Shown here: piece by piece, positions 17,511 through 25,998 of the stretch | Layout of the letters: every line of letters starts with the position of its first letter | Position numbering within the stretch: position 1 is the first letter of the stretch | Assembly (NCBI RefSeq): GCF_016638705.1 | Contig: NZ_CP067341.1 | Location: 4,901,501 to 4,965,500 of the forward strand | Source: Lysinibacillus agricola | Lineage (GTDB): Bacteria > Bacillota > Bacilli > Bacillales_A > Planococcaceae | DNA: 64,000 nt | Reading direction: 5' to 3' | Made by a program: the position numbers and the translations under genes | Notes under the pieces: generated by a model | The model's database searches: none | Told to the model about the DNA's origin: nothing | The model's input: the letters and a program-made list of their open reading frames with translations, nothing else

Positions 17511-18002
17511 ATGCTCGCTACTATTCAAAAACAACAAAATAGCTATGTCGTAAAATTCAACCGTCCTCTGTCACATTCAGTTGATGCTGTTTGGGCCGTA
17601 TTAACGGAGAATGAAAAGCTTCAAAAATGGATGAATAATTTAGAAATCATTGATCTTCGAAGGAACGGCAAAATCCATTTTAATATGAATGATGGAACAG
17701 ATACTTATAAGGAAATAGCAATAACAGACTATGCTGAGAAGGAAGTACTCGAATTTGATTGGGGCACAGATACAGTAAGATTTGAACTCTCCTCTACTAG
17801 CAGCGGTTCAATATTAGTATTACTTGAGTCAATTGGTGCGCTAACTGAGCATACGCCTAAAGATTTAGCCGGCTGGCATATATGCTTAGACCTGCTTTCG
17901 GATTTATTAAATGGAACTATACATGAAGAATTTCCAATGGAAGAATGGCAAAAATGGTTTGTAGAGTATAAGCAACTTGTGGATAACTTAGAAAAGATTT
18001 AG
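17511..18002 (+). CDS. SRPBCC/AHSA1-domain protein
   Basis: A 163-residue START-like fold protein: FNRPLSHSVDAVWAVLTENEKLQKWM at the N-terminus, a central beta-sheet (VLEFDWGTDTVRFEL) and the C-terminal helix region GWHICLDLLSDLLNG. AHSA1 proteins bind hydrophobic ligands or act as co-chaperones. It follows the MocR gene with its own AGGAGGG site and probably shares its transcript. Confidence 0.85.
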   Translation: MLATIQKQQNSYVVKFNRPLSHSVDAVWAVLTENEKLQKWMNNLEIIDLRRNGKIHFNMNDGTDTYKEIAITDYAEKEVLEFDWGTDTVRFELSSTSSGSILVLLESIGALTEHTPKDLAGWHICLDLLSDLLNGTIHEEFPMEEWQKWFVEYKQLVDNLEKI

Positions 18003-18016
18003 GCATATCACGAATA

Positions 18017-18054
18017 AACTCCTAGAGCAGAGATACATGCTCTAGGAGTTTTCA
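18017..18054 (+). terminator. Rho-independent terminator
   Basis: AACTCCTAGAGCA (18017-18029) pairs with TGCTCTAGGAGTT (18038-18050), followed by TTC. It ends the MocR-SRPBCC unit. Confidence 0.85.
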
Positions 18055-18060
18055 TAGTCT

Positions 18061-18110
18061 TTGCGTCAGCAACAAAGCGCCCAGTCGGAACGGAAATCAC
18101 CCCCTCGTTT
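18061..18110 (+). repeat. R1 repeat fragment
   Basis: GCGTCAGCAACAAAGCGCCCAG followed by TCGGAACGGAAATCACCCCC is the right end of the repeat at 24311-24678. It is a solo end piece next to a terminator. Confidence 0.8.
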
Positions 18111-18179
18111 TGCTGCATAGCTATACTTTATTTATAATGACACCTTTATTTCATAGACATAATAGTTTATAACTCTTAA

Positions 18180-18524
18180 TTACCATCTCGAGCATTCATA
18201 CGAGCGAATATTCCTTCTTGCAATGGTACGGAAGCGCCATCCATTTCTGCTACTCCATCGGAATCCTGCAATAAACTCTCTTCCTACAGCAGTTGGGAAG
18301 AACCAAAAGCCTGTTCCATTATTCATCCATATATACGTATTTCTAAATAAGCATGATTGAATACCACTTGTACCTAATCCCCATGGTGGAAGTGGTGGCG
18401 CAAAGCTAGGTGGTGGACCAAAAGGCATTTGACCTGCTGGTGGTGGGCCAAAATTAGGTGGGCCAAATGATGGTTCGAAACCAGGTTCTGGAAGTATAAT
18501 AATTTCTTCATATGGATTGTACAT
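18180..18524 (-). CDS. Pro/Gly-rich small protein, probably sporulation-related
   Basis: A 114-residue protein. The N-terminal half is a Pro/Gly/Phe-rich repeat (GPPNFGPPPAGQMPFGPPP); the C-terminal half (CLFRNTYIWMNNGTGFWFFP, GREFIAGFRW) resembles a small Bacillales family whose function is unknown. The start MYNPYEEI is chosen because AAAAGGAGGGG precedes it; an in-frame ATG at 18551 has no such site. A sigma-K-like promoter (18549-18577) suggests mother-cell expression and a coat role. Confidence 0.7.
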   Translation of the reverse strand: MYNPYEEIIILPEPGFEPSFGPPNFGPPPAGQMPFGPPPSFAPPLPPWGLGTSGIQSCLFRNTYIWMNNGTGFWFFPTAVGREFIAGFRWSSRNGWRFRTIARRNIRSYECSRW

Positions 18525-18548
18525 GAAAACCCCTCCTTTTACATAATT

Positions 18549-18577
18549 CAATATATGTAAAAGGGCGAATAACCGTT
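18549..18577 (-). promoter_or_regulatory. Candidate sigma-K promoter
   Basis: On the minus strand AACG, 16 bases, CATATATTG: close to the sigma-K consensus mACm-N16-CATANNNTA (one mismatch in each box). It lies just upstream of the Pro/Gly-rich protein gene. Confidence 0.45.
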
Positions 18578-18681
18578 GAGCAGTTGCCCATTAGCTTAGT
18601 GTTAGGCCGGCCTAATGCATTCGTATTTCCACGGCAGTTATTATATAATAAAAGGTATGTTTTCCAAGAAAAGGGGCGCTT

Positions 18682-19542
18682 ATGCGAAAAATATTTTTAC
18701 TAATTACTACAATCCTATTGTCCTTTGGGATCTGGCTATTTTTTAAATCTACAAATTCTTCTGCAGAATCAACAAGTATTCAAGACAGGTTAGCTGCTGT
18801 TAAAGAGTACAAATATTATTTAGATACAGGAAACGATAAGATTGGTAAGGAAATGGCTAAAATGGATTTGGTCATTGTGGAGCCTATCGAAATGCAACAG
18901 AAGTATATTGAACACGCTCAAAAAAATGGAACATTAATTTATGGCTATATTAACGCTATGGAAGCAGACAAATGGAATTCAGAGCTCTATAGCCAATTAA
19001 ATGAAGAGGATTTCTATAAAGATGAGCATGGAGAAAAGATGTATTTCTCTGAGTGGGATTCGTATTTAATGGATATGACATCTAAACACTATCAAGAGCT
19101 TTTACTAAAAGAAATTCAAAAGCAAATTGTACAAAAAGGATTAGATGGTGTGTTTTTAGATACTGTTGGCAATATTAATTCTTATTTACCTGAAAATGAG
19201 CAGGCAACACAAAATGAAGCGATGCTCTCCTTCATCAAAAAAATAAAACAGCAATATAACGGCTTGTCTGTTGCTCAAAATTGGGGCTTTCAAACATTAG
19301 CTGATTATACAGCGCCATATATCGATTTTATTATGTGGGAAAATTTCTCGTATGATGTAGTCGGAGAAGATGAATGGTCGTTGGATAGGATGCAGCAACT
19401 AGTTAAGATACGAGAAAAATTCGGTACACAGGTGATGACAATCGGATTTAACGATAAAAAGAAAAGTCGTGCCTTAGCTGAAAAATATCGTTTTAAATTC
19501 TTTTATAGCCCTGCAGGATCTTACTACAACACATGGCAGTAA
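18682..19542 (+). CDS. GH114-like (endo-alpha-1,4-polygalactosaminidase-related) secreted protein
   Basis: A 286-residue protein with an N-terminal signal or anchor (residues 1-28). The TIM-barrel core matches the TM1410/GH114 family: KYYLDTGN, DLVIVEP, LIYGYINAME, DGVFLDTVGN with an Asp near 160, and DFIMWENFSYD. Family members cleave galactosaminoglycans; many bacterial ones are uncharacterised exopolysaccharide hydrolases. It acts outside the membrane. Monocistronic, with a strong terminator. Confidence 0.82.
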   Translation: MRKIFLLITTILLSFGIWLFFKSTNSSAESTSIQDRLAAVKEYKYYLDTGNDKIGKEMAKMDLVIVEPIEMQQKYIEHAQKNGTLIYGYINAMEADKWNSELYSQLNEEDFYKDEHGEKMYFSEWDSYLMDMTSKHYQELLLKEIQKQIVQKGLDGVFLDTVGNINSYLPENEQATQNEAMLSFIKKIKQQYNGLSVAQNWGFQTLADYTAPYIDFIMWENFSYDVVGEDEWSLDRMQQLVKIREKFGTQVMTIGFNDKKKSRALAEKYRFKFFYSPAGSYYNTWQ

Positions 19543-19576
19543 TGTCCACTTTCATCTATTAGAAATTGCTTATAAT

Positions 19577-19615
19577 CCTCTCCGTCAAGTAACACTAATC
19601 GGAGGGGTTTTTTTT
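19577..19615 (+). terminator. Rho-independent terminator
   Basis: CCTCTCCG (19577-19584) pairs with CGGAGGGG (19600-19607), followed by eight T. Confidence 0.88.
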
Positions 19616-19625
19616 AGTAGTGTAA

Positions 19626-20138
19626 TTATTTGGGTAAATAAGAGTGCATCACTCGCCAATCCTGAAGCTTTTCCTCAAAGGATTTAATATTTTTACCTGG
19701 TATTGGGCTAGTCGAAGGCATTTTTTGATAGGCTCGACCATCTAAAACATCTAAGCCAATATGCTTTTTAAAAACCTCGAATGCCTTTGTGCCATTAAAA
19801 AGCACTAGCTCAATATTTGGATAGTTTTTAAAAAGGGCTTTAAAATCATTCGGTTTTTCATTACGAATGGTTGCATCTAAGCTTCCTTTACGCTCGCACG
19901 ATTCAATTGTATCCCAGAGACCTATATGATTGCTCTTTAACAATGTTAATCTTTGCTCATAATCCTGCGGTATTTCTACCTCTAATATTTCCCCAATAAT
20001 CGGCCAAAAGTGATTGCGTGGGTTACCATAATATTGCTGCTTCTCTAATGATTGCTTTCCTGGCATTGAGCCGACAATTAGCACCTTCGATGACAAACTA
20101 ATAACTGGTGGTAATACATTTTTCAGTTCATTTGACAT
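19626..20138 (-). CDS. DNA-deoxyinosine/uracil glycosylase (UDG superfamily)
   Basis: A 170-residue base-excision repair enzyme. Motif 1 is GSMPGKQSLEKQQYYGNPRNHFW and the end has LPSTSP-like PSTSPIPGKN, the pattern of the hypoxanthine/uracil DNA glycosylase branch of the UDG superfamily. It removes deaminated bases. The start MSNELKNVLP is chosen on GGAAGGAGTG; an ATG 20 codons upstream has no Shine-Dalgarno. Confidence 0.85.
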   Translation of the reverse strand: MSNELKNVLPPVISLSSKVLIVGSMPGKQSLEKQQYYGNPRNHFWPIIGEILEVEIPQDYEQRLTLLKSNHIGLWDTIESCERKGSLDATIRNEKPNDFKALFKNYPNIELVLFNGTKAFEVFKKHIGLDVLDGRAYQKMPSTSPIPGKNIKSFEEKLQDWRVMHSYLPK

Positions 20139-20210
20139 AACAATCACTCCTTCCTCATATTGTAGCGGAAAATTTGTGTCAATGTTATTGAAGAGCATTT
20201 ATCTATTATT

Positions 20211-20270
20211 CCATGGGGGTGATTTCCGTTCCGACTGCGTGCTTTCCTGGTGGCGCCCAATGAGCCCTCG
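20211..20270 (-). repeat. R1 repeat, short derivative
   Basis: On the minus strand it reads GGCTCATTGGGCGCCACCAG, then GAAAGCACGCAGTCGGAACG, then GAAATCACCCCC. It equals the two outer parts of the repeat at 24311-24678 with the middle missing. Confidence 0.8.
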
Positions 20271-20526
20271 ACTACTATCCACTTAACCAACTTATATACA
20301 CGGCATACGTTTTAACAAATGTCATCTACATCTTTCGGTGATGGTTCCCGCTATCCTAAAAATAGATCAAGCTTGAAGGCCCTTCTCTATTTGTTGAATA
20401 TTTATGATAGACTAATCATCAGACAAATGCGCTATTTTCGAGATATTTTTATTTTTCGCAAAGTTAGCAGTCTGTCACCACAATAGAAAAATTGATTACG
20501 AGTATCAAACTACATAGAGGTGAAAT
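20271..20526. other. Intergenic, no feature recognised
   Basis: AT-rich region upstream of the sensor kinase gene. I see no ORF, riboswitch or clear operator. It presumably holds the two-component operon promoter. Confidence 0.5.
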
Positions 20527-22146
20527 ATGAAAAGTTGGTTCCAATCTCTTACAGCTAGAATGATTTTTTTAATAAGTATCCTGATCCTTTTAATATGTGG
20601 AATGTTTATGTATCTTTTACAAGAACATATTCGAGATACGACAGAAAAACAGATGGGAATGGAGGCATTAAATATTGCAAAAACCCTCGCATCTATGGAA
20701 GAGATCATTACGGCATTCGATAAAGAAAATCCAAGTGAAATCATCCAACCAATCGTTGAACCTTTAAGAAAAGAAATTGACGCAACATATATTGTCGTTG
20801 GAAATTCTGAAGGCATTCGTTATTCACATCCTTTAAAAGATAAAATCGGAGAAAAAATGGTTGGTGGAGATAACGATGCCGCATTGCTAGATAGACAAGC
20901 TTATATTTCTAAAACTATGGGGTCATTAGGCGAATCTATTCGAGGTAAAGCTCCCATCATATTAGACAATAAAATTATTGGTGTTGTATCAGTCGGTTTT
21001 TTAACAGAAAATATCGACACTACCATCGAAAGTTATATTCACAATTGGATAAAATACTCGATAATTATTCTTTTAATAGGAGTATTAGGGGCAATAGTTA
21101 TTTCCATCTATATAAAAAGATTATTGTTTAATATGGAACCCATTCAAATTGCTAAATTATATCAACAAAACAAGGTCATTTTAGAAACAACAGAAGAAGG
21201 AATACTGGCTGTCAATCACTTTAATCAAATTACTACCATTAACAAAAGTGCTTATGAAATGCTAGATTCTACTCACAATAAACCTCTATCAGAATGGATG
21301 GGTACAAAAATTGAACATATTTTTACGCCTAAGATTGTTACAGAGGAAAACATTCATAATTTAGAACTACCACTCGATGAGCATATTATAATTTTAAATA
21401 AAGCACCTTTAGTTGAAAAGAAAAGGAAAATTGGTTCATTATATACCTTTAGAAAGAAAGTAGATATTCAAAAAATTATTGATGAATTAAAGCAGATGAA
21501 GCAGTATGCAAATGTTCAACGGGCGTATACTCATGAGTTTGCGAATAAACTTCATATCATTTTAGGCTTGCTTGTTCATAAACATTACAACGAAGCAATT
21601 GAGTTTATTAAGGAAGAACGAAACATACAACTTAAAAATCAAGCTTTTTTAAATAGTAATTTAACAACCCCTCTTCTACTTGCATTAATTCAGGGGAAAA
21701 TTGCAGAAGCTGCTGAACTGGGCATCAAACTTGAGTTAAACGAAATTTCTTCATCTATTGAATTATCTAAACAGCAAGAGGATGCTATCCTAACAGCACT
21801 TGGTAATGTACTTCAAAACGCTATTGAGACTTTAAAAAGCTGGGAATCCTCAGATAAAGTGATTCAGCTATCGATTAACAATTACAAAAATCATTATTTA
21901 TTTGAGATTCAAGACAATGGGCCAGGCATTGATAACAATATTTACGATAAAATTTTTACAAAGGGTGTTTCTACTAAAGAAGGTTTAGATCGCGGACATG
22001 GACTGGCTATAAGCAAGAAAGCCCTTCAGGAAATAAATGGGGAAATTTTATTAGATTCAGGTGATTTACCAGGAGCATGTTTTTTAATTATAGTTCCTAA
22101 AGGAGACATTGAGAATGACAACATTAAAAAGTGTATGGATTATTGA
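20527..22146 (+). CDS. CitA/DcuS-family sensor histidine kinase
   Basis: A 539-residue membrane kinase. TM1 (residues about 11-31) and TM2 (about 172-196) bracket an extracellular PASC-type sensor domain with GNSEGIRYSHPLKDKIGEKM. A cytoplasmic PAS follows (ILETTEEGILAVNHFNQITTINKSA), then a dimerisation helix with the phospho-His in RAYTHEFANKLHIILG and an ATPase domain (NVLQNAIE, DNGPGID, GHGLAIS). This class senses di- and tricarboxylates. With the regulator and the CitMHS transporter next door, citrate or a related acid is the likely signal. Confidence 0.93.
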   Translation: MKSWFQSLTARMIFLISILILLICGMFMYLLQEHIRDTTEKQMGMEALNIAKTLASMEEIITAFDKENPSEIIQPIVEPLRKEIDATYIVVGNSEGIRYSHPLKDKIGEKMVGGDNDAALLDRQAYISKTMGSLGESIRGKAPIILDNKIIGVVSVGFLTENIDTTIESYIHNWIKYSIIILLIGVLGAIVISIYIKRLLFNMEPIQIAKLYQQNKVILETTEEGILAVNHFNQITTINKSAYEMLDSTHNKPLSEWMGTKIEHIFTPKIVTEENIHNLELPLDEHIIILNKAPLVEKKRKIGSLYTFRKKVDIQKIIDELKQMKQYANVQRAYTHEFANKLHIILGLLVHKHYNEAIEFIKEERNIQLKNQAFLNSNLTTPLLLALIQGKIAEAAELGIKLELNEISSSIELSKQQEDAILTALGNVLQNAIETLKSWESSDKVIQLSINNYKNHYLFEIQDNGPGIDNNIYDKIFTKGVSTKEGLDRGHGLAISKKALQEINGEILLDSGDLPGACFLIIVPKGDIENDNIKKCMDY

Positions 22147-22828
22147 AGATGACTTTAGAGTAGCAAAAATTCATGCAGATTATGTTCATGATATTGATGG
22201 ATTTATCGTCACTGAAAATTTACGTTCAGGAAAAGAAACGATTGAAAAGTTGAAGATGACTTCTAGCTTACCAGAAATTATATTAACAGATTTGTATATT
22301 CCAGATGTTGAAGGTAGCTCATTAGCAAGCCATATACGTCACCTCTATCCTTCTATTAAAATTATCGTAATCTCAGCAGCAACTGAAATAAGTTTAATAA
22401 GGGATGTATTGGATTTAGGGATTTTAGATTACTTAATTAAACCCTTTGAACAACAACGACTTCAACGAGCATTTCAGAAATATTTGCAGGAATTTCGTTT
22501 ATTTAACAACAGCACAAACGTCACTCAAAATGACCTTGATTCCATATTTTATAGTGAATCAAACAATAAATTAGTATATGAGGATACGTTTGTAAAAGGG
22601 ATTGATTTGCATACATTACAAATTGTTAAAAGCATTTTTGAAGATCTCAAAACCCAGGAGCTTACAGCCTCACAATTAAGCGAACTCATCGGTTCTAGTC
22701 GTTCAACAGCTCGCCGTTATTTAGAATACTTAGTTGGTGAGCAGTTTTTACAGACGAAATTAATTTACGGCACCGTTGGAAGACCTGAACGGAAATATGT
22801 ATATCATGGAACTTATGAACAAAACTAA
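22115..22828 (+). CDS. CitT/DcuR-type response regulator
   Basis: A 237-residue regulator. The receiver domain starts VWIIEDDFRVAKIHADYV, with the phospho-Asp in ILTDLYIPDVEG and Lys in YLIKPFEQQRL. The C-terminal helix-turn-helix is LTASQLSELIGSSRSTARRYLEYLV. It overlaps the kinase gene by 32 bases. ATG at 22115 with AAAGGAGA is preferred over TTG at 22109. It is expected to activate the transporter gene downstream. Confidence 0.92.
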   Translation: MTTLKSVWIIEDDFRVAKIHADYVHDIDGFIVTENLRSGKETIEKLKMTSSLPEIILTDLYIPDVEGSSLASHIRHLYPSIKIIVISAATEISLIRDVLDLGILDYLIKPFEQQRLQRAFQKYLQEFRLFNNSTNVTQNDLDSIFYSESNNKLVYEDTFVKGIDLHTLQIVKSIFEDLKTQELTASQLSELIGSSRSTARRYLEYLVGEQFLQTKLIYGTVGRPERKYVYHGTYEQN

Positions 22829-22933
22829 TAGTATGTTCTTTATTTAACATATGACTATATTATTTTCCTCCCTTTAGCACTATGGTATTTTTTAAATAAT
22901 CTGAATGATTTGTCACAAAGGGAGGAAATATTT

Positions 22934-24256
22934 TTGAGTCTAAGTATAATCGGATTTTTCACAATTATTATTATTGTTGCCCTACTTATTAGTGGTCGTG
23001 TATCACCACTTGTAGCAATGGTTATACCACCTATCGTAGCAGCATTAATAGCTGGTTTTAATTTCGATGAAGTAGGGGAATTCTTTAGTTCTGGATTAAG
23101 CTCTGTGATGAACGTAGCTGTTATGTTTATCTTTGCTATTATTTTCTTTGGCATTATGCAGGATGTAGGATTATTCGAACCATTGATCAATAAAATGATT
23201 ACGCTTTCAAAGGGGAATATTATTGTCGTAGCAGTTATAACAGTCCTTATTGCTGTAGTAGCGCAACTAGATGGTTCTGGAGCTTCAACATTTTTAATTA
23301 CAATTCCAGCTTTATTGCCTTTATATTTACGGTTACGTATGAATCCATATCTGTTGCTTTTATTAATTGCGGGATCAGCCGCAGTTGTTAATATGGTGCC
23401 TTGGGGAGGTCCATTAGGTCGTGTGGCTTCAGTTTTAGAGGTCGATGTAACTGAACTTTGGTATCCTTTAATCACTATTCAAATCATTGGTGTCGTTTTA
23501 ATGTTAGCTTTAGCAGTGTTCCTTGGTTTTAGAGAAAAGAAGCGTATTCTGAAACAATACGGTACCCTTGACTTCACAAATGATGATCATGCTATTACAC
23601 AAGGTGTCGTTTCATCAGAAGTAGACACAAGCTTACAACGACCAAAATTATTGTGGATTAATGCAATTATTACTGTTTTGGTTATCGGAATTTTAGTTGC
23701 AGGTATTTTACCAGCAGGATTAGCCTTTTTAATTGGAGTGGCCATCGCCTTGCCAATCAACTATCGTACTCCTAAAGATCAAATGGCACGTGTACAAGCA
23801 CATGCTCCGAATGCCTTAACGATGGCATCCATAATAATTGCTGCTGGATTATTTTTAGGTATACTCAATGGTACAGGAATGTTAACTGCTATTGCCAACA
23901 ATGCTGTAAATATTTTGCCATCATTCCTATTATCTTATTTACATATCATTATCGGGGTATTGGGAGTACCATTTGATTTGTTACTAAGTACGGATGCATA
24001 TTACTTCGCTTTATTCCCTGTAGTTGAACAGATTGGCTTATCTTTCGATATTGACTCTCTTTCAACTGGTTATGCGATGATTATTGGTAATATTGTAGGT
24101 ACATTTGTATCACCACTTGCCCCTGCTGTTTGGTTAGCTTTAGGCTTATCAGGCTTAGAAATGGGGAAACACTTAAGATACTCTTTCTTTTGGATGTGGG
24201 GATTAAGCATCACTTTATTATTCATTGCTGTAGCATTAGGGATTATTGCTATCTAA
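22934..24256 (+). CDS. CitMHS-family citrate-metal:H+ symporter
   Basis: A 440-residue inner-membrane transporter with about 12 helices. Landmarks are LISGRVSPLVAMVIPPIVAA at the N-terminus, the conserved DGSGASTFLIT loop, VVNMVPWGGPLGRV and the late LLSTDAYYFALFPVVEQ. CitM/CitH proteins import citrate as Mg or Ca complexes. TTG at 22934 is chosen because AAAGGGAGG is eight bases upstream; a longer frame from 22910 would place the RBS inside the gene. Confidence 0.92.
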   Translation: MSLSIIGFFTIIIIVALLISGRVSPLVAMVIPPIVAALIAGFNFDEVGEFFSSGLSSVMNVAVMFIFAIIFFGIMQDVGLFEPLINKMITLSKGNIIVVAVITVLIAVVAQLDGSGASTFLITIPALLPLYLRLRMNPYLLLLLIAGSAAVVNMVPWGGPLGRVASVLEVDVTELWYPLITIQIIGVVLMLALAVFLGFREKKRILKQYGTLDFTNDDHAITQGVVSSEVDTSLQRPKLLWINAIITVLVIGILVAGILPAGLAFLIGVAIALPINYRTPKDQMARVQAHAPNALTMASIIIAAGLFLGILNGTGMLTAIANNAVNILPSFLLSYLHIIIGVLGVPFDLLLSTDAYYFALFPVVEQIGLSFDIDSLSTGYAMIIGNIVGTFVSPLAPAVWLALGLSGLEMGKHLRYSFFWMWGLSITLLFIAVALGIIAI

Positions 24257-24361
24257 CTCATCACCGAATGTTGGAGATGATATTGGTTAAAACGAATGCC
24301 ATGTGTATAAGTTGATTGGAGTGGAGGCTGGGCGACTCCTTGGGGATTAGCAATAGAGGAA

Positions 24362-24418
24362 CGAAGGCTAAGAGCATCACGTCCTGTGATAACGCCTTCG
24401 TGACCAACGTCGTGTTGG
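24362..24418 (+). other. Three-hairpin module with covarying stems
   Basis: Stem 1 CGAAGGC/GCCTTCG (24362-24368, 24394-24400). Stem 2, nested in it, ATCAC/GTGAT around the loop GTCCT (24376-24390). Stem 3 CCAACG/TGTTGG around TCG (24404-24418). The copies at 10872-10928 and, inverted, at 61284-61336 have different stem sequences that still pair, with loops GTCCT and TCG unchanged. Confidence 0.8.
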
Positions 24419-24456
24419 CCCAAGCGGCTCATCGGACGCCCCCAGGAAGCTTTGCT

Positions 24457-24636
24457 CTGTGCGAAAGCGTAGCGTCAGCAACAACAACAAATGTTTTCTG
24501 TAGCGAAAGCAAAGCGGCAGCTACAATTGTTTTATCTGTGCGAAAGCGTAGCGTCAGCAACAAATGTTTTTTGTAGCGAAAGCAAAGCGGCAGCTACAAT
24601 TGTTTTATCTGTGCGAAAGCGTAGCGTCAGCAACAA
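24457..24636 (+). repeat. Tandem D-module units
   Basis: Two units of 79 and 73 bases plus a partial one, starting at 24457, 24536 and 24609. Each unit is itself two diverged monomers of about 36 bases: GCGAAAGCGTAGCGTCAGCA and GCGAAAGCAAAGCGGCAGCT, each followed by an AT-rich ACAA..TGTTTT spacer. Confidence 0.88.
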
Positions 24637-24702
24637 AGCGCCCAGTCGGAACGGAAATCAACCCCACGTTATGGTGATGAACCATATAAATGAAAATATA
24701 GT

Positions 24703-24741
24703 ACCAGTTGTCGAGTAGTGAATCGGCAACTGGTTATTTTT
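24703..24741. terminator. Probable terminator
   Basis: ACCAGTTG (24703-24710) pairs with CAACTGGT (24727-24734), followed by TATTTTTAT on the plus strand. It lies between the repeat and a convergent gene. Confidence 0.6.
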
Positions 24742-24755
24742 ATATAGGTATCGCC

Positions 24756-25547
24756 TTATAGTGGAAAATCAGAGCCAGCAAGTATTTCCTTCGAGCTTTT
24801 TTCATGAAGTTTATTGGATGAATGATTTTTTATATAGGTCCTTACTATTTCATAACCAATGCAATACCCTATCCATTGAGGAAGCTTTCCACCATATAAA
24901 AATTCAACATGATTGGTTAATCCTTGAATATTGATTTGAGGCAAAAAATGCTCCTTCCATATTTCTAGCATCTTATCCAATGAGTAATGCCTCAACCATG
25001 GCGCCAACCATTTATCTCCGTAAATTTCCTCTACTGCACATTCTGCTAAACCTTCTAAAATTAAAGAATCTAACAGGGTCACTTCGTTTAGAGATTTATT
25101 TAAATATTGCAGACGACAAACATGATTGTACTCATGTGCAAATAACGCTTTAAGTTCCTGCTTTTTAAGCTCTCCTATATATAAAAACATAGCATTTGGA
25201 TAGGCAACACCGTTTTTATTGGTTATTGTCTGCTCCTGCGTTATCGGGAAGATATAGATTGGAATATTTGGACCGCTCCATCTCTCCTCTAAATAAATAA
25301 ATTCCTTTTGTACTATTTCCCAAACATTTTTTTCTTTTAACCTCTTAATATCTATTTTTTCATGTGACTTAAATAGCCCCTGTTGCTGTAGTTCAAATAG
25401 TATTTCGTCTGGATATCCACCATCAAAAATCTCTACTAAATGACTGCAAAGAATAAAGCGTTGTAAGTCTTCAAGATCTTTTCTGTGAGTATGCTTATGA
25501 TTAGCCATTAATTCATTGAGCCACTCATCTGTTGGCATCACTGACAT
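24756..25547 (-). CDS. DUF2268-type putative zinc protease
   Basis: A 263-residue cytosolic protein. The metal-binding HEYNH motif (residues about 139-143) and a downstream Glu in LILEGLAECAVEEIYGDKW give the HExxH...E pattern of zincin-like DUF2268 proteins. The C-terminal GGKLPQWIGYCIGYEIVRTY is also typical. Family members are predicted Zn-dependent proteases of unknown target. Monocistronic by position. Confidence 0.82.
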   Translation of the reverse strand: MSVMPTDEWLNELMANHKHTHRKDLEDLQRFILCSHLVEIFDGGYPDEILFELQQQGLFKSHEKIDIKRLKEKNVWEIVQKEFIYLEERWSGPNIPIYIFPITQEQTITNKNGVAYPNAMFLYIGELKKQELKALFAHEYNHVCRLQYLNKSLNEVTLLDSLILEGLAECAVEEIYGDKWLAPWLRHYSLDKMLEIWKEHFLPQINIQGLTNHVEFLYGGKLPQWIGYCIGYEIVRTYIKNHSSNKLHEKSSKEILAGSDFPL

Positions 25548-25655
25548 ACATTTCCCCCCTTACTATAGCTTATGTCTAAAGTAGACAATCGGCTAGTGAT
25601 AATATATAAAACCGCATATATTAGCTTGTAAGGAAGTCGAAAGGAGGGATATTTT

Positions 25656-25907
25656 GTGAATCCAGCTGATACTTATAATCTTTGCTGTAATTATCATGGT
25701 AAACGTGTAAGAATTATGGAAACATGCGGCAGAGTACATTATGGAGAAATAACTAGGGTGGATAGAAGACAGGTATGGATTCTACCTGATAGACGATTTG
25801 GCGGTTATGGATTAGGTTATTGGGGTTGGGGAGGATCCGGTTTTGGCGTCGGAATCGCACTTGGAGCAGTTGCCGGAATTGCACTAGCACCACTATTCTT
25901 TTGGTAA
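25656..25907 (+). CDS. Small Gly-rich membrane-associated protein
   Basis: 83 residues, starting at GTG behind AAAGGAGGG. A short N-terminal SH3-like stretch (GKRVRIMETCGRVHYGEI...RRQVWILPD) is followed by a Gly/Trp-rich linker and one hydrophobic helix (GVGIALGAVAGIALAPLFFW). Proteins like this are common in spore formers and often mother-cell expressed. A CATATATTA (25615-25623) resembles a sigma-K -10, but no -35 is in place. Function unknown. Confidence 0.7.
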   Translation: MNPADTYNLCCNYHGKRVRIMETCGRVHYGEITRVDRRQVWILPDRRFGGYGLGYWGWGGSGFGVGIALGAVAGIALAPLFFW

Positions 25908-25954
25908 TAATAAAACATCCGCTGCGCTACGACAGATCTACTGTCATGGGGAAA

Positions 25955-25994
25955 AAAATAAGCCATTTCAATCCATTGCTGAGATGGCTTATTT
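25955..25994. terminator. Bidirectional terminator
   Basis: AAAATAAGCCAT pairs with ATGGCTTATTTT across a short loop, between two convergent genes. Confidence 0.85.
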
Positions 25995-25998
25995 TCCC

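Larger units (their letters stand above)
24311..24678 (+). repeat. Full-length composite repeat R1
   Basis: The longest copy in the window, about 370 bp. It comprises: left end GTTGATTGGAGTGGAGGC; the three-stem module (24362-24418); a GGCTCATCGGACGCCCCC link; 2.5 tandem D units (24457-24636); and right end AGTCGGAACGGAAATCAACC to TTATGGTGATG. Shorter derivatives lie at 18061, 20211, 41557, 51358 and 63713. It is non-coding: reading frames through it are repeat artefacts. Confidence 0.88.

Noticed and set aside
24316..24718. Open frames of 75-86 residues through the repeat complex
   Set aside because: They read the tandem D units (repeating CESVASAT-type peptide) with no RBS or family match; repeat artefacts.
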